50,529 bases of DNA from a virus (IMGVR_UViG_3300033146_000636:1-50529); one strand, 5' to 3'. Positions 19,514-27,946 are shown, counted from the stretch's first letter. Numbers and translations: made by a program. Notes: generated from the letters alone by a model not told the origin.

Positions 19514-19820
19514 ATTTAGAATAATCGAAGATTTAGATAATCTTACAATTACACAATCACATTTAAATAGCCATAATGACCAACATGATTACAGAATAGA
19601 TGCTTATCACAATAATATACATGTTGGATATGCAGACATTGTACTATACGATGGTGAGTTAACTATTTCATATATCGAAGTAGATGAAAAATCTAGACGA
19701 TTAGGAATAGGTTCTAACATTATAAATTATATTAAAAATAATCCTGAATTCGAGGGTTATGAATACGTACAAAGTTGGAAGACTGAATTAGGTTCTAAAT
19801 TTAGACCAATACATAACTAA
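19500..19820 (+). CDS. tagged GNAT-type acetyltransferase
   Basis: 106 aa. The core has the GNAT motif A: ISYIEVDEKSRRLGIGSNII (R-R-x-G-x-G, acetyl-CoA pyrophosphate loop, about residues 60-79) followed by a helix INYIKNN. The N terminus MAISRFRIIED carries the tag shifted by three residues (I-I-E/D). If packaged and injected it could modify host proteins, as T4 Alt does by ADP-ribosylation; target unknown. Overlaps the previous gene by 14 nt. Somewhat short for a GNAT (usual 140-180), so strand/helix elements at the C-terminal end may be missing. Confidence 0.7.
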   Translation: MAISRFRIIEDLDNLTITQSHLNSHNDQHDYRIDAYHNNIHVGYADIVLYDGELTISYIEVDEKSRRLGIGSNIINYIKNNPEFEGYEYVQSWKTELGSKFRPIHN

Positions 19821-19824
19821 GTTC

Positions 19825-19846
19825 CAACACTATTCTGTGGTATAAT
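19825..19846 (+). promoter_or_regulatory. early-type promoter
   Basis: AACACT, nine bases ATTCTGTGG, TATAAT at 19841-19846. A normal leader with GGGAGGA follows (ATG 19860 or 19863). It opens an early-type gene block after the tagged-protein cluster. Confidence 0.75.
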
Positions 19847-19862
19847 TATACCGGGAGGAATG

Positions 19863-20135
19863 ATGCTAAGTATAAATAAAAATAAGATATTATTAGAACA
19901 GAAAGAATTAAATCATTCAGTGATACCATTTTATGTCAATTGTATGACTTGTAGACTGAAAGATAAAGATGAGTGTGTGGATGACACGATTAAAATTAAA
20001 CGTAAATTTAACACTACTGTAATACAATCTAATATATGTACTAATTGGGTTTTGAATAGTAGTATATTAAAATTGATAACAGTAAAGAGTGGTAAAAATG
20101 ATAATTCCTATAATAACAAGAAAAGAAAAAATTAA
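19863..20135 (+). CDS. cysteine-rich small protein, divergent four-cysteine family
   Basis: 90 aa from ATG 19863 (or 19860) behind GGGAGGA. CMTC at about residues 28-31, EC around 39, NICTNW around 60, then a Lys/Asn-rich tail. Same order C-x2-C, C, C-x-N-W as the small genes at 4581, 6315, 7934 and 8640, with T replacing D. Function unknown; overlaps the next gene. Confidence 0.55.
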   Translation: MLSINKNKILLEQKELNHSVIPFYVNCMTCRLKDKDECVDDTIKIKRKFNTTVIQSNICTNWVLNSSILKLITVKSGKNDNSYNNKKRKN

Positions 20136-20337
20136 ATTAGATGAACACATCAAGGACCAACGTAGACTCAGACACATAGGTAAGAATCTGTCTAAAGAAG
20201 ACGTAGAATTAGTAATGTCTGATATAATTGAACGAAGTTATTGGATGATGGTCGACTTCTTGAAAAAAGAGAAATTTACAGAAAATAAAAGGAAATTAAA
20301 GAAGGCATGGAAGTATTTAAAAGAGGGTTTAAAATGA
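20098..20337 (+). CDS. basic helical protein
   Basis: 79 aa from ATG 20098 (GTG 20089 is an alternative) with AGAGTGG upstream. Charged helices throughout (KIKLDEHIKDQRRLRHIGKN; KKEKFTENKRKLKKAWKYLK). It could bind nucleic acid by charge; no motif. ATGA overlap with the next gene. Confidence 0.55.
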   Translation: MIIPIITRKEKIKLDEHIKDQRRLRHIGKNLSKEDVELVMSDIIERSYWMMVDFLKKEKFTENKRKLKKAWKYLKEGLK

Positions 20338-20606
20338 GTGGTGGACACTATGATTACAAATATTTTAGAATATCTGATTTAGTAGATGATATAAAAAATG
20401 ACTATAATAGTGGTCTAGTAATAGATTACATTAAAGACGCAACGACCACGGACAAAACAATAATTATGAACGAAGTTAATAGTTTAATTAGAGATTTGGA
20501 TAGATGTGCAAAAAGAGCGAGAGCATTAGAATACTTTATGTCTGGAGACTATGGACCTGAATCATATATCGAGAATCTAAATGAAAATAGTGATGATAAT
20601 TCTTAA
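20334..20606 (+). CDS. conserved phage protein of the MSGGHYDY type
   Basis: 90 aa. The N terminus MSGGHYDYKYFRISDLVDDI is a well-known signature of a conserved hypothetical family in large phages; the rest is helical (IRDLDRCAKRARALEYFMSG) and ends in an acidic Asn/Asp tail. RBS AGAGGG inside the previous gene. Function unknown. Confidence 0.7.
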   Translation: MSGGHYDYKYFRISDLVDDIKNDYNSGLVIDYIKDATTTDKTIIMNEVNSLIRDLDRCAKRARALEYFMSGDYGPESYIENLNENSDDNS

Positions 20607-20751
20607 AGTAATAGGGATACTGTCTCTATTCATTCACATAACATTAGTAATGATTATGTTTACACTTTATTACATTTATTTTAAATTTTACACCCAAAGT
20701 CTCACTAACCTATGGTGTGGTATAAAAAAAATAATAATGTTAAAAAAATAG
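20593..20751 (+). CDS. possible single-TM protein
   Basis: 52 aa from ATG 20593, overlapping the previous gene by 14 nt. Residues 3-31 form a hydrophobic helix (LSLFIHITLVMIMFTLYYIY) followed by a basic tail. A weak promoter-like sequence (GGTGTGGTATAAAA, to 20726) lies in its end. No clear Shine-Dalgarno. Function unknown. Confidence 0.35.
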   Translation: MIILKVIGILSLFIHITLVMIMFTLYYIYFKFYTQSLTNLWCGIKKIIMLKK

Positions 20752-20862
20752 TTGACAAATTTAATATTTTATACTAATGATATGAAAGATGAATGGGTTA
20801 AATGTGAAAAATGAAGAATTAATAATAAAAATCATAACATAATGTTACTAGGAGGAAGCAAA

Positions 20863-22080
20863 ATGATTATAGATATAATAGAACAAATAAAAAAAACTAG
20901 TAGTAAAAATGAGAAAGTGCAGATATTGAAAGATAATGAAAGTGTAGTATTGAAAGATATACTGTTCTACACATATAACCCATTTTACCAATTTAATATT
21001 AAGAAAATAAAGGGTAATGTTGATGTGGGAGCTATAAGTTTCAACGATAATATAGAGACAGGTTGGATTACTTTGAGAAAGTTACTAAATGATTTAAGAC
21101 TAAGAAATATAACAGGTAACAATGCGTCAGATGCAGTTAGAGAGCTTCTAGAGATATATAATGAAGAATCCCAGGAGTTTATACTCAATATAATAAAAAA
21201 GGACTTGAGAGCTAATTTCAGTGCATCAACTTGTAACAAAGCGTTTCCTAAATTAGTCCCAGAATTCAAGACACAACTGGCAAATACTTATAAAAAAGAT
21301 AAAGATTACAAAACTGATAAATTCTATGCCAGTGCTAAATTGGATGGTCTCAGATGTCTATTTATGAATGGTAAATTATATACAAGAGGTGGTAAAGAGA
21401 TCCTGGGTTTCGATCACATAATAGAAGAATTGAATAATACATGTAAACACGAACTAATAGATGGTGAACTATATAACCACGATATACCATTCCAACAGAT
21501 TCAAGGAATTGTAATTAGAGGTAAAAACATTGTAGAAGCTGATAAGAAGAAAATAAAATTTAATATATTTGCAGTGGTAGATGATGAAATTAAAGATACC
21601 CACGAAATGGTTAATAAAATAAACGGATATAGACTAAATAATTATGATTATATAACTTTTTTAGAATATAAACTAATAAACAACAATTATGATGAAATAA
21701 TTAAAACACACGATGAATATGTAAAACTAGGTTATGAAGGAATAATGATGAGAAGCACTACAAAACAATATGACTGGAAAAGGAGTGACGCATTACTTAA
21801 ATATAAAAACTTCTTAGAGTCAGACTTTGAAATCACTGGTGTATTCTTAGGTGAAGGTAAATATGAAGGTATTGCCGGAGGTTTAGAAGTAAAAGGTGTT
21901 GTAAACGGAAACAATATAACCTCAAGAGTAGGTTCTGGGTTTTCAGATAATGAAAGAGAATATATGTGGAAGAATAGAGACGAATTAGTCGGAGAAATGG
22001 TAGAGCTTAAATATCAAGGATTGACAGATAACTTTGAATCTCTAAGATTCCCAGTTTATCTAAAGTTAAAACTTTTATGA
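20863..22080 (+). CDS. lig: ATP-dependent DNA ligase (T4 gp30-like)
   Basis: 405 aa (T4 ligase 487) from ATG 20863 behind AGGAGG. Nucleotidyltransferase motifs: I AKLDGLR with catalytic Lys at about 159, III ELIDGELY, IIIa FNIFAVVDD, IV YEGIMMRS, V LLKYKNF, then an OB-fold domain with FEITGVFLGEGKYEGIAGGL and a final LRFPVYLKL. Seals nicks during replication and recombination, probably needed for the phage's own DNA. The N-terminal region (1-150) is the helical DNA-binding part. A hairpin of the dispersed element follows the stop. Confidence 0.93.
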   Translation: MIIDIIEQIKKTSSKNEKVQILKDNESVVLKDILFYTYNPFYQFNIKKIKGNVDVGAISFNDNIETGWITLRKLLNDLRLRNITGNNASDAVRELLEIYNEESQEFILNIIKKDLRANFSASTCNKAFPKLVPEFKTQLANTYKKDKDYKTDKFYASAKLDGLRCLFMNGKLYTRGGKEILGFDHIIEELNNTCKHELIDGELYNHDIPFQQIQGIVIRGKNIVEADKKKIKFNIFAVVDDEIKDTHEMVNKINGYRLNNYDYITFLEYKLINNNYDEIIKTHDEYVKLGYEGIMMRSTTKQYDWKRSDALLKYKNFLESDFEITGVFLGEGKYEGIAGGLEVKGVVNGNNITSRVGSGFSDNEREYMWKNRDELVGEMVELKYQGLTDNFESLRFPVYLKLKLL

Positions 22081-22083
22081 TAA

Positions 22084-22121
22084 AAACGGGTTAGAGATGC
22101 ATAAACTTCTCAAACCCGTTT
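22084..22121 (+). terminator. bidirectional terminator-like hairpin from the dispersed element
   Basis: AAACGGGTTAGAG (22084-22096) and CTCAAACCCGTTT (22109-22121) pair at 12 of 13 positions with a 12-base loop. It sits between the ligase gene and a converging minus-strand gene and shows that the element can be used as a terminator stem. Confidence 0.65.
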
Positions 22122-22440
22122 AAATCATCATTAATATAAGTAAAACAATCAAGAAAATTAAACAAATCTTTATACATATCATCACATTGTTAATAATAGG
22201 ATGATGGGATTTAAACTCTAATTCACCGAAAAGATAATCATCCATGTCTTTATATTTCTGTAACTCGTTAAATACATCAACATAATCACCGAATAAAAAA
22301 TATAATCTAAATATAGATTTATTAAATCCGTTCCACTCATCAATAGATTTACCATTAGTCCCAGTAATTAACATTAAGATATCAACACAATCACTCTTAA
22401 AATCGTGAAAGTAGAACTTCAATAATAAGTAATATTTCAT
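22120..22440 (-). CDS. tail-anchored membrane protein
   Basis: 106 aa on the minus strand. Residues 1-85 are soluble (KSIDEWNGFNKSIFRLYFLF; KYKDMDDYLFGELEFKS), and the last 20 residues are a TM helix (CLIFLIVLLILMMI at the very C terminus). The N terminus MKYYLLLKFYF is aromatic. No promoter of the common type and no clear ribosome binding site were found in front of it. Function unknown. Confidence 0.5.
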   Translation of the reverse strand: MKYYLLLKFYFHDFKSDCVDILMLITGTNGKSIDEWNGFNKSIFRLYFLFGDYVDVFNELQKYKDMDDYLFGELEFKSHHPIINNVMICIKICLIFLIVLLILMMI

Positions 22441-22460
22441 GTAATTATTTATGTTTTATG

Positions 22461-22500
22461 AACCCGTTTGAACCAGCTTTCAAGATTCGAACTTTTTAAC
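22461..22500 (+). repeat. degenerate copies of the dispersed element
   Basis: AACCCGTTTGAACC (22461-22474), then TTCGAACTTTTTAACCC (from 22487) with the same TTCGAACTTT as the array after flagellin. The 116-bp gap 22441-22556 holds these copies and a late-promoter candidate and no gene. Confidence 0.55.
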
Positions 22501-22542
22501 CCATTTAGTTTAAAAATATTATTTTTGTATACATAGGGAGAA

Positions 22543-22551
22543 TAATAAATA
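22543..22551 (+). promoter_or_regulatory. candidate late promoter TAATAAATA, leaderless start
   Basis: TAATAAATA, five bases (GATAT), ATG 22557. A GGGAG lies upstream of the motif, too far from the ATG to serve as a Shine-Dalgarno. Confidence 0.5.
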
Positions 22552-22556
22552 GATAT

Positions 22557-22811
22557 ATGGAACAGAATGTAAAAGATAAAATAACCGATATACTGAATAA
22601 TGATTTAAGAACTCAGAATATTGATAACATCAATGGGTTATTACTTAGTTTAGAACCTATGTTCAAAAACTACTCTAAAATAATGTATCGTAATAACATC
22701 TCAGATATCGATGGCTTAAAGTCTACTTATAATGTAACAGATGAAGAAATATTTGTTGAAATTAAAACACAACTAACATCCAAAATATTAGAAATAATGA
22801 AGAGTTTATAA
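22557..22811 (+). CDS. small helical protein upstream of gp15
   Basis: 84 aa, alpha-helical with alternating charges (MEQNVKDKITDILNNDLRTQ; EEIFVEIKTQLTSKILEIMK). First gene of the tail block, separated from gp15 by one base. In T4 relatives short genes near gp15 include gp3 (tail terminator), which is larger; identity is not established. Confidence 0.55.
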   Translation: MEQNVKDKITDILNNDLRTQNIDNINGLLLSLEPMFKNYSKIMYRNNISDIDGLKSTYNVTDEEIFVEIKTQLTSKILEIMKSL

Positions 22812-22812
22812 T

Positions 22813-24255
22813 ATGGCTGAGAACCCTAGATACTTTTATTGGTCTTGTACTAAAGATTTGATTATCGGATTTCTTGATATTTTCAATGAGTTTAAAGTCA
22901 AAAGGTGGGACCCAGAAACTAATAACATAACAAATATAATTGATGCAGTTCCAGTTATATATGGAGCAATGGAGCGATCAAGTTTCGTCGAAGATGATAA
23001 AGTAAACCGTTATTTGAGACTACCAATGATACATGTGGATTTGAAGAGTATGGAGTTAGATACAAAGAGAACGTTCTCAATGAAATCACACAGGAATGTT
23101 GATGTTATTCGTGACGAATTGAGAGATGAATACCCTAATGCGGTTTATTCTAATCTATACCCATCACCATATAAATTTAAATTCAACGTCACCGTGTTAG
23201 CTAAATTCCAAGAGGACATATACCAGCTTCTGGAACAGATTTTACCAATTTGGAACTTCGAACGGGTTATATTAGTTAAACACCCAGTCCATAAATACAT
23301 ATTATCGAATTGGGCATTTATGACAAGTGATGCTTCAATAGATTTTAATACCGATTATTCTGCTGAAGATAGACGTGGGATACTTAGTGTACCATTATCA
23401 TTTGAAGTTGAGGGTTGGCTCACTAGAGATATTGTGAATGAGAATAGAATGATAACTGATATAATCAGTAATTATTTTATAAACAGAACGAAAGAAGTCA
23501 CACACGAGTTGACTGGAGACCCAACAATTCAGAAAATTGTGTTCAATACTTTATATGGTAAGGAACTAACATCTGGTGATATAATTACAAATGGTGATAT
23601 TAATGCAGAAGTTATAAGTATTGGTATAGATGATGATTATGAATACAATAAAATTGACCATTTTGTAGCCCCGAATAGAATAGTATTTACTTCAAACGTA
23701 CCAACATGGAAACCTGGTGAAAGCATATTCATAGAGAATGATATAAATAAAGGGTTGTTTACAATATCTAATAATAATGCTGGTGATATAACATTAAAAG
23801 AAAATACAATAATAGGTGTTACAACAACTGGTTATGCTTATAAAATGGCATATAGACATTTACAGTTTCCAGAAATATTTAATATAGAAAGATGTATTGC
23901 AACTGATACAATTAAATTAGTAGAGACAAATAATTGGAAGGTTGGAGATATAGTTGAAATCAAAGACCACGAATTAAATAATGGTAAGTATACAATAAAG
24001 AAAAATAAAAATGGATATATAACTTTCGATGAATCTCTAATATTAGAGGATGTAAATGTTAGAGGTGTGTGTTATTTAGATAACTATAAGAAGTCAGAAG
24101 GTAATTATATAATAGTCAAATATGATAATATCGACAAATACTTTGAATCAGGTGATGAAATTACCTTTGAAAACATGAGAAAATTTGAAGTTTCTAACTC
24201 ATCACCATATAACGGGCAGTTTTATAAAGAGGAAATTACGCAAATTAATAAATAA
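22813..24255 (+). CDS. 15: tail sheath stabiliser / completion protein (gp15-like), extended
   Basis: 480 aa. The N-terminal 225 residues follow T4 gp15: YFYWSCTKDLIIGFLDIFNE, then VPVIYGAMERSSF, YPSPYKFKFNVTVLAKFQED and IYQLLEQILPIWNF, matching gp15's NPSPIKMIYELSIFTRYEDD and QIVEQILPYF. gp15 caps the tail and joins it to the neck. T4 gp15 is 272 aa; the extra 220 residues here (ELTSGDIITNGDINAEVISI and onward) are beta-rich with repeated W-K-(V/P)-G-(D/E) turns and look like two small beta-domains, possibly decorating the connector. Confidence 0.75.
   Translation: MAENPRYFYWSCTKDLIIGFLDIFNEFKVKRWDPETNNITNIIDAVPVIYGAMERSSFVEDDKVNRYLRLPMIHVDLKSMELDTKRTFSMKSHRNVDVIRDELRDEYPNAVYSNLYPSPYKFKFNVTVLAKFQEDIYQLLEQILPIWNFERVILVKHPVHKYILSNWAFMTSDASIDFNTDYSAEDRRGILSVPLSFEVEGWLTRDIVNENRMITDIISNYFINRTKEVTHELTGDPTIQKIVFNTLYGKELTSGDIITNGDINAEVISIGIDDDYEYNKIDHFVAPNRIVFTSNVPTWKPGESIFIENDINKGLFTISNNNAGDITLKENTIIGVTTTGYAYKMAYRHLQFPEIFNIERCIATDTIKLVETNNWKVGDIVEIKDHELNNGKYTIKKNKNGYITFDESLILEDVNVRGVCYLDNYKKSEGNYIIVKYDNIDKYFESGDEITFENMRKFEVSNSSPYNGQFYKEEITQINK
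24246..24254 (+). promoter_or_regulatory. candidate late promoter TAATAAATA
   Basis: TAATAAATAACTATATGG at the end of the gp15-like gene, before a short gene and the sheath gene. ACTATAT after the core resembles the T4 late extension ACTATT. Confidence 0.5.
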
Positions 24256-24282
24256 CTATATGGTATATAATTGGAGGATTAA

Positions 24283-24528
24283 ATGACAACTGTAAATTTA
24301 ATAAATAAGGGATACAACCCAACAAACATAACTTATATTAGTAGCTTCGGGTCAAGAAGTGTTGTGGTTAATGGGGGAGCTTCATTGGCGATAGTTAATA
24401 CAGCTAGTGCAGAAGATCCAACTAAACCAGATAATCAATTGAATTTAGACCCGATTGACCATAAAGTTAATAAAAGTAATTTTAGATACGATAAATCAGC
24501 AGTTTCAATTTCTATTGATACTGTATAA
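24283..24528 (+). CDS. short unknown protein before tail sheath
   Basis: 81 aa behind TTGGAGGATTAA. Polar and beta-rich (NPTNITYISSFGSRSVVVNG; GGASLAIVNTASAEDPTKPD). Sits between tail completion and sheath genes and is separated from sheath by 12 bases holding AAGGAGATAAATA, so it is probably a structural tail component. No homologue recognised. Confidence 0.55.
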   Translation: MTTVNLINKGYNPTNITYISSFGSRSVVVNGGASLAIVNTASAEDPTKPDNQLNLDPIDHKVNKSNFRYDKSAVSISIDTV

Positions 24529-24540
24529 AGGAGATAAATA

Positions 24541-27330
24541 ATGGCAGATTATATACATCCTGGAGTTTACATTTCAGAATATGATAAAACCAACTATGTT
24601 GGTCAGGGGAGTAGCACATCAACAGGTATTGTTGGGACTGCTTCAAAGGGTGAATCAAATACAATAAAATTCATCAGCACTTACGATGATTACAAATTAG
24701 AATATGGACAGGATGGTGGATACTTAGACCACAGTGCTCGTTATTTCTTTAAGAATGGTGGAAACAAACTAAGAGTTGTTAGGGTAACAGATAACTTTAG
24801 GTATGCTGGTTTGGGAGTTGTGTGTGGAGCCAAATCAATGATGAATACTCCTGGACCTACAATTTACAACAAAACTGGTGAATTAGTAGAAACAGCAGAT
24901 GGTATTAGAACTGGATATGTTAGTATTTTGGATGAAGTACCAACGATTGTTGATGGTACATTAAATCTTTATTGGGAAGGTAGAGACTTAGGAACATTAA
25001 CAATCACAGACTTCACGATAACAGAGACTTGGGCATATGCTGGAGTTAATGTTGATTTAGTACTTATCGATACTGGCCTTGCTGGATTTGCAGGTGAAGA
25101 TTTAACTAGTGGAACAGTAACTATAAATATAGACGGCGCTGGTAATGGTGATACTACTACAACTACTGATATTGTTAATTTAATAAATGGTAATTCAGTC
25201 ATGTTGTCAGCTTCAGGTGGAACTGTTGCAGTTGGTAACGTCGCAGGAACACATACTTGTGTTGGTGGAAACAATGCAGCAGCTAGAACAGCTTTAGGTG
25301 TTGATGCAGGTGGTGTTCTTGGTATGAGTGATGAACTAACAGGTGGAACTATAAATTACACAAATGGTACACTAACACTAGTATTTAATAATCCACCAAA
25401 TAATGGAACATTGATAGAAGTAGACTATGACCAATCTTATACTGGATTGAGAAAAGAGGATACAACATTAACAGTTAGTACAGTATCAGCAGATGTTGAT
25501 GGTTTAGCATTAGCTGACTACCCAGATAGTGGTATAATTAAAATAGAAGATGAACTGATTAGATACGGTGAAATGAATGCGACAACAGGTACATTCTCAC
25601 AACTAACAAGGGGTATTAAATCAACATCAGCAGTTCACCACTATACAGATAAAACTAAGGTTAAATTAGTATCTGAAATAGTTAGTGGTAAAATAGACGC
25701 TTCATCATTCGGTACAGATGTTTCTATAGGAACAACGAACTTACCATTTAAAAATCTTAAAGATGGTATGTTAACAGACAGTGGAACAATTTATGTTATA
25801 AATGGTACGGCTACAGCTTATTCTTATAGTTCGATATTATATACAGATACAGATAAAACAGAAGGTTATATTGTTCTGGATTCAGTAACAACAGCTTTAA
25901 TACCAAATGATTCTCATCTATTCCTAGATGTTGAAAGATATGGTGAATTTGGTGATTCCAGTTATGAAAAATATATGGAATTTGATAAATGGGGCGAACC
26001 TAATTACGATAACAGCGGAGCACTTGTTAATGCCGGTGGTGTAGAAGACCCATCAGAAAATTACTTATTCTTTAATATAATTTCAGCTTACCCAGGAACA
26101 TTAGCAAATACAGAAATTAGAGTTTCATTGTATAATAAAACAGATTGGAATGATTCTACAAATATTCCATATTATAAAAACAAGGTAGATAAATTTCCAA
26201 TAACAAATGATGAATTATTAATCATCATAGAAAATGCTTTAACTAATGAAGTACTGGAAAGTTACAATGTGTCATTGTTATTCACATCAAAAGATGAATT
26301 CGGGAAATCGAAATGGATTATTGATGTAATTAATCAATATTCGAGTTATATAAAGATATTCTTAAATTCATCATTCATGTCACAAACAAAAGAAAATTTT
26401 GATGATGGAACTGCTATATTACCAAAATCATTTGAAAGATTATATCTTGGTGGTGGAACAGATGGTGATAATGATGGATTTGTTGATGATGGAACAGTAA
26501 TAACAGGGTATGACTTATTTAGAAATAAAATGGATGTTGAAATAGATTTGATTTCAGCAGGTGGATTCACATCAATACCAATTCAAAATAACATAATATC
26601 GATCTGTGAAAGTAGAAGGGATTGTTTTGGAATATTAAGTATCCCATTCGGATTAGATGTTGACGAAGCGGTATCATTCAAGGAGTCATTAACATCTTCT
26701 AGTTTCTCTGCTATATATTTTAATACATTTCAGTATTTAGACCCGATAACAAATACTCTGATTTGGTTACCACCAGCAGTCCAAGTGGGTTCGATTTTCA
26801 TAAAAAATGATACTATTGCGAAACCTTGGAATGCACCAGCTGGTTATGAACGTGCAGCAATGACCGAAGTGGTTAAACTAGAGAATATATTATCTGAGGG
26901 TGATATGGATGTATTATATATGAATTCGATTAACCCAATAGTTAATGAATCTGCGGGTCCTGTTGTATGGGGTAATAAAACATTACAATTTGGAGCGTCA
27001 GCATTCCAAAAAATTAACATTAGGAGATTAATGTTAGTGATAGAGAAGGATATCTCGAAATCACTAAAACCATATATGTTCAAACAGAATACTTCTAGTT
27101 TAAGAACACAAATCAAAATGATGATAACACCTTATTTAGAGAATGTAATAGCTGGTGATGGAATTAAAGAAGCTCTTGTAGTTTGTGATAGTTCTAATAA
27201 TACAGATGAGACGGAATTACAGGGTAAGGTAATAGTCGATATTTACATTAAACCAATATATGCTACAGAGTATATAATAGCTAACTTTACAGTTACTAAA
27301 GATCTAATATCGTCTGTAGTAAATGCTTAA
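24541..27330 (+). CDS. 18: tail sheath protein (gp18-like) with large insertion
   Basis: 929 aa against 659 in T4. N-terminal sheath signature: YIHPGVYISEYDKTNYVGQG, then GTASKGESNTIKFISTYDDY and NGGNKLRVVRVTDN. C-terminal sheath domain: GYERAAMTEVVKLENILSEG (the conserved sheath motif), KPYMFKQNTSSLRTQIK, and the linker strand ELQGKVIVDIYIKP. In between (about residues 100-400) is an insertion of beta-domains including a module GIIKIEDELIRYGE...LTRGIKSTSAVHH (about 313-383) that recurs in the gp7-like protein. Insertions in this place are normally surface-exposed on the tail. Sheath contracts to drive the tube into the host. Confidence 0.93.
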   Translation: MADYIHPGVYISEYDKTNYVGQGSSTSTGIVGTASKGESNTIKFISTYDDYKLEYGQDGGYLDHSARYFFKNGGNKLRVVRVTDNFRYAGLGVVCGAKSMMNTPGPTIYNKTGELVETADGIRTGYVSILDEVPTIVDGTLNLYWEGRDLGTLTITDFTITETWAYAGVNVDLVLIDTGLAGFAGEDLTSGTVTINIDGAGNGDTTTTTDIVNLINGNSVMLSASGGTVAVGNVAGTHTCVGGNNAAARTALGVDAGGVLGMSDELTGGTINYTNGTLTLVFNNPPNNGTLIEVDYDQSYTGLRKEDTTLTVSTVSADVDGLALADYPDSGIIKIEDELIRYGEMNATTGTFSQLTRGIKSTSAVHHYTDKTKVKLVSEIVSGKIDASSFGTDVSIGTTNLPFKNLKDGMLTDSGTIYVINGTATAYSYSSILYTDTDKTEGYIVLDSVTTALIPNDSHLFLDVERYGEFGDSSYEKYMEFDKWGEPNYDNSGALVNAGGVEDPSENYLFFNIISAYPGTLANTEIRVSLYNKTDWNDSTNIPYYKNKVDKFPITNDELLIIIENALTNEVLESYNVSLLFTSKDEFGKSKWIIDVINQYSSYIKIFLNSSFMSQTKENFDDGTAILPKSFERLYLGGGTDGDNDGFVDDGTVITGYDLFRNKMDVEIDLISAGGFTSIPIQNNIISICESRRDCFGILSIPFGLDVDEAVSFKESLTSSSFSAIYFNTFQYLDPITNTLIWLPPAVQVGSIFIKNDTIAKPWNAPAGYERAAMTEVVKLENILSEGDMDVLYMNSINPIVNESAGPVVWGNKTLQFGASAFQKINIRRLMLVIEKDISKSLKPYMFKQNTSSLRTQIKMMITPYLENVIAGDGIKEALVVCDSSNNTDETELQGKVIVDIYIKPIYATEYIIANFTVTKDLISSVVNA

Positions 27331-27342
27331 AGGAGATAACAA

Positions 27343-27888
27343 ATGGCAGTAAAAGATAATAGCAATCATGTAATCAACCCGTATGATTTTTTTTTACGGA
27401 CACTGGGTAATAGATATACTGATTATAAAAGGGTTTACTTATTCAAGGCTATATTCCCAGCCCTAACTAATACAGATAGTGCAATGGTGACATACTTTGT
27501 TGCTGAAACATCAACACCTGAGGAGACAACAGAGAAGATTGATGTTGCTTGGATGAATAGTGACACTAAGATAGGTGGTAGAACTAATTACGGCCCATGG
27601 ACTGTTACTATGAGGGATGACCACAAGAATACAGTTCATAACTATATGAAAGTTTGGAAGAATATGGTTTATGATAGAGATGCAGGAACATCTGAGATCC
27701 CAGCTTTATATAAAATGAGTATTTCTTTAGAATTGTTACATGAGAATGGTGAGACATTGCAGCAATATATGATGAAGGGTGCTTTCCCAGTTAAAATCGG
27801 GGCATCAACTTTAAACTACGCAACAAACGAAATTATAACATTTCCTGTTGATTTCGAATATGATATGTTCAATAATATCACACAGTAA
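27343..27888 (+). CDS. 19: tail tube protein (gp19-like)
   Basis: 181 aa, close to T4 gp19 (163). Pattern NPYDFFLRTLGNRYTDYKRV, ATFPALTN-like IFPALTNTDSAMVTYFVAET, and GPWTVTMRDDHKNTVHNYMK, typical of the T4 tube fold; C-terminal VKIGASTLNYATNEIITFPV. Forms the inner tube under the sheath. RBS AAGGAGATAAC. A GC hairpin follows within 25 bases. Confidence 0.88.
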   Translation: MAVKDNSNHVINPYDFFLRTLGNRYTDYKRVYLFKAIFPALTNTDSAMVTYFVAETSTPEETTEKIDVAWMNSDTKIGGRTNYGPWTVTMRDDHKNTVHNYMKVWKNMVYDRDAGTSEIPALYKMSISLELLHENGETLQQYMMKGAFPVKIGASTLNYATNEIITFPVDFEYDMFNNITQ

Positions 27889-27908
27889 AGTAAAAAAAAA
27901 TAATTAAT

Positions 27909-27928
27909 TGCCCCCTTGAATGGGGGCA
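27909..27928 (+). promoter_or_regulatory. GC-rich hairpin between tube and gp26-like genes
   Basis: TGCCCCC (27909-27915), 6-nt loop, GGGGGCA (27922-27928); a 7-bp stem with no U-tract on the plus strand (an A/T-run precedes it). It may trim or attenuate the very abundant tube transcript relative to downstream genes. It is the most GC-rich short stretch in the tail block. Confidence 0.6.
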
Positions 27929-27946
27929 CAAATAAAGGAGAGGAAT

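Noticed and set aside
20752-20790. TTGACA followed by TATACT as a sigma-70 promoter
   Set aside because: The spacing is only 12 bases; better-spaced alternatives lack a good -10. The only frame after it is 10 codons long.
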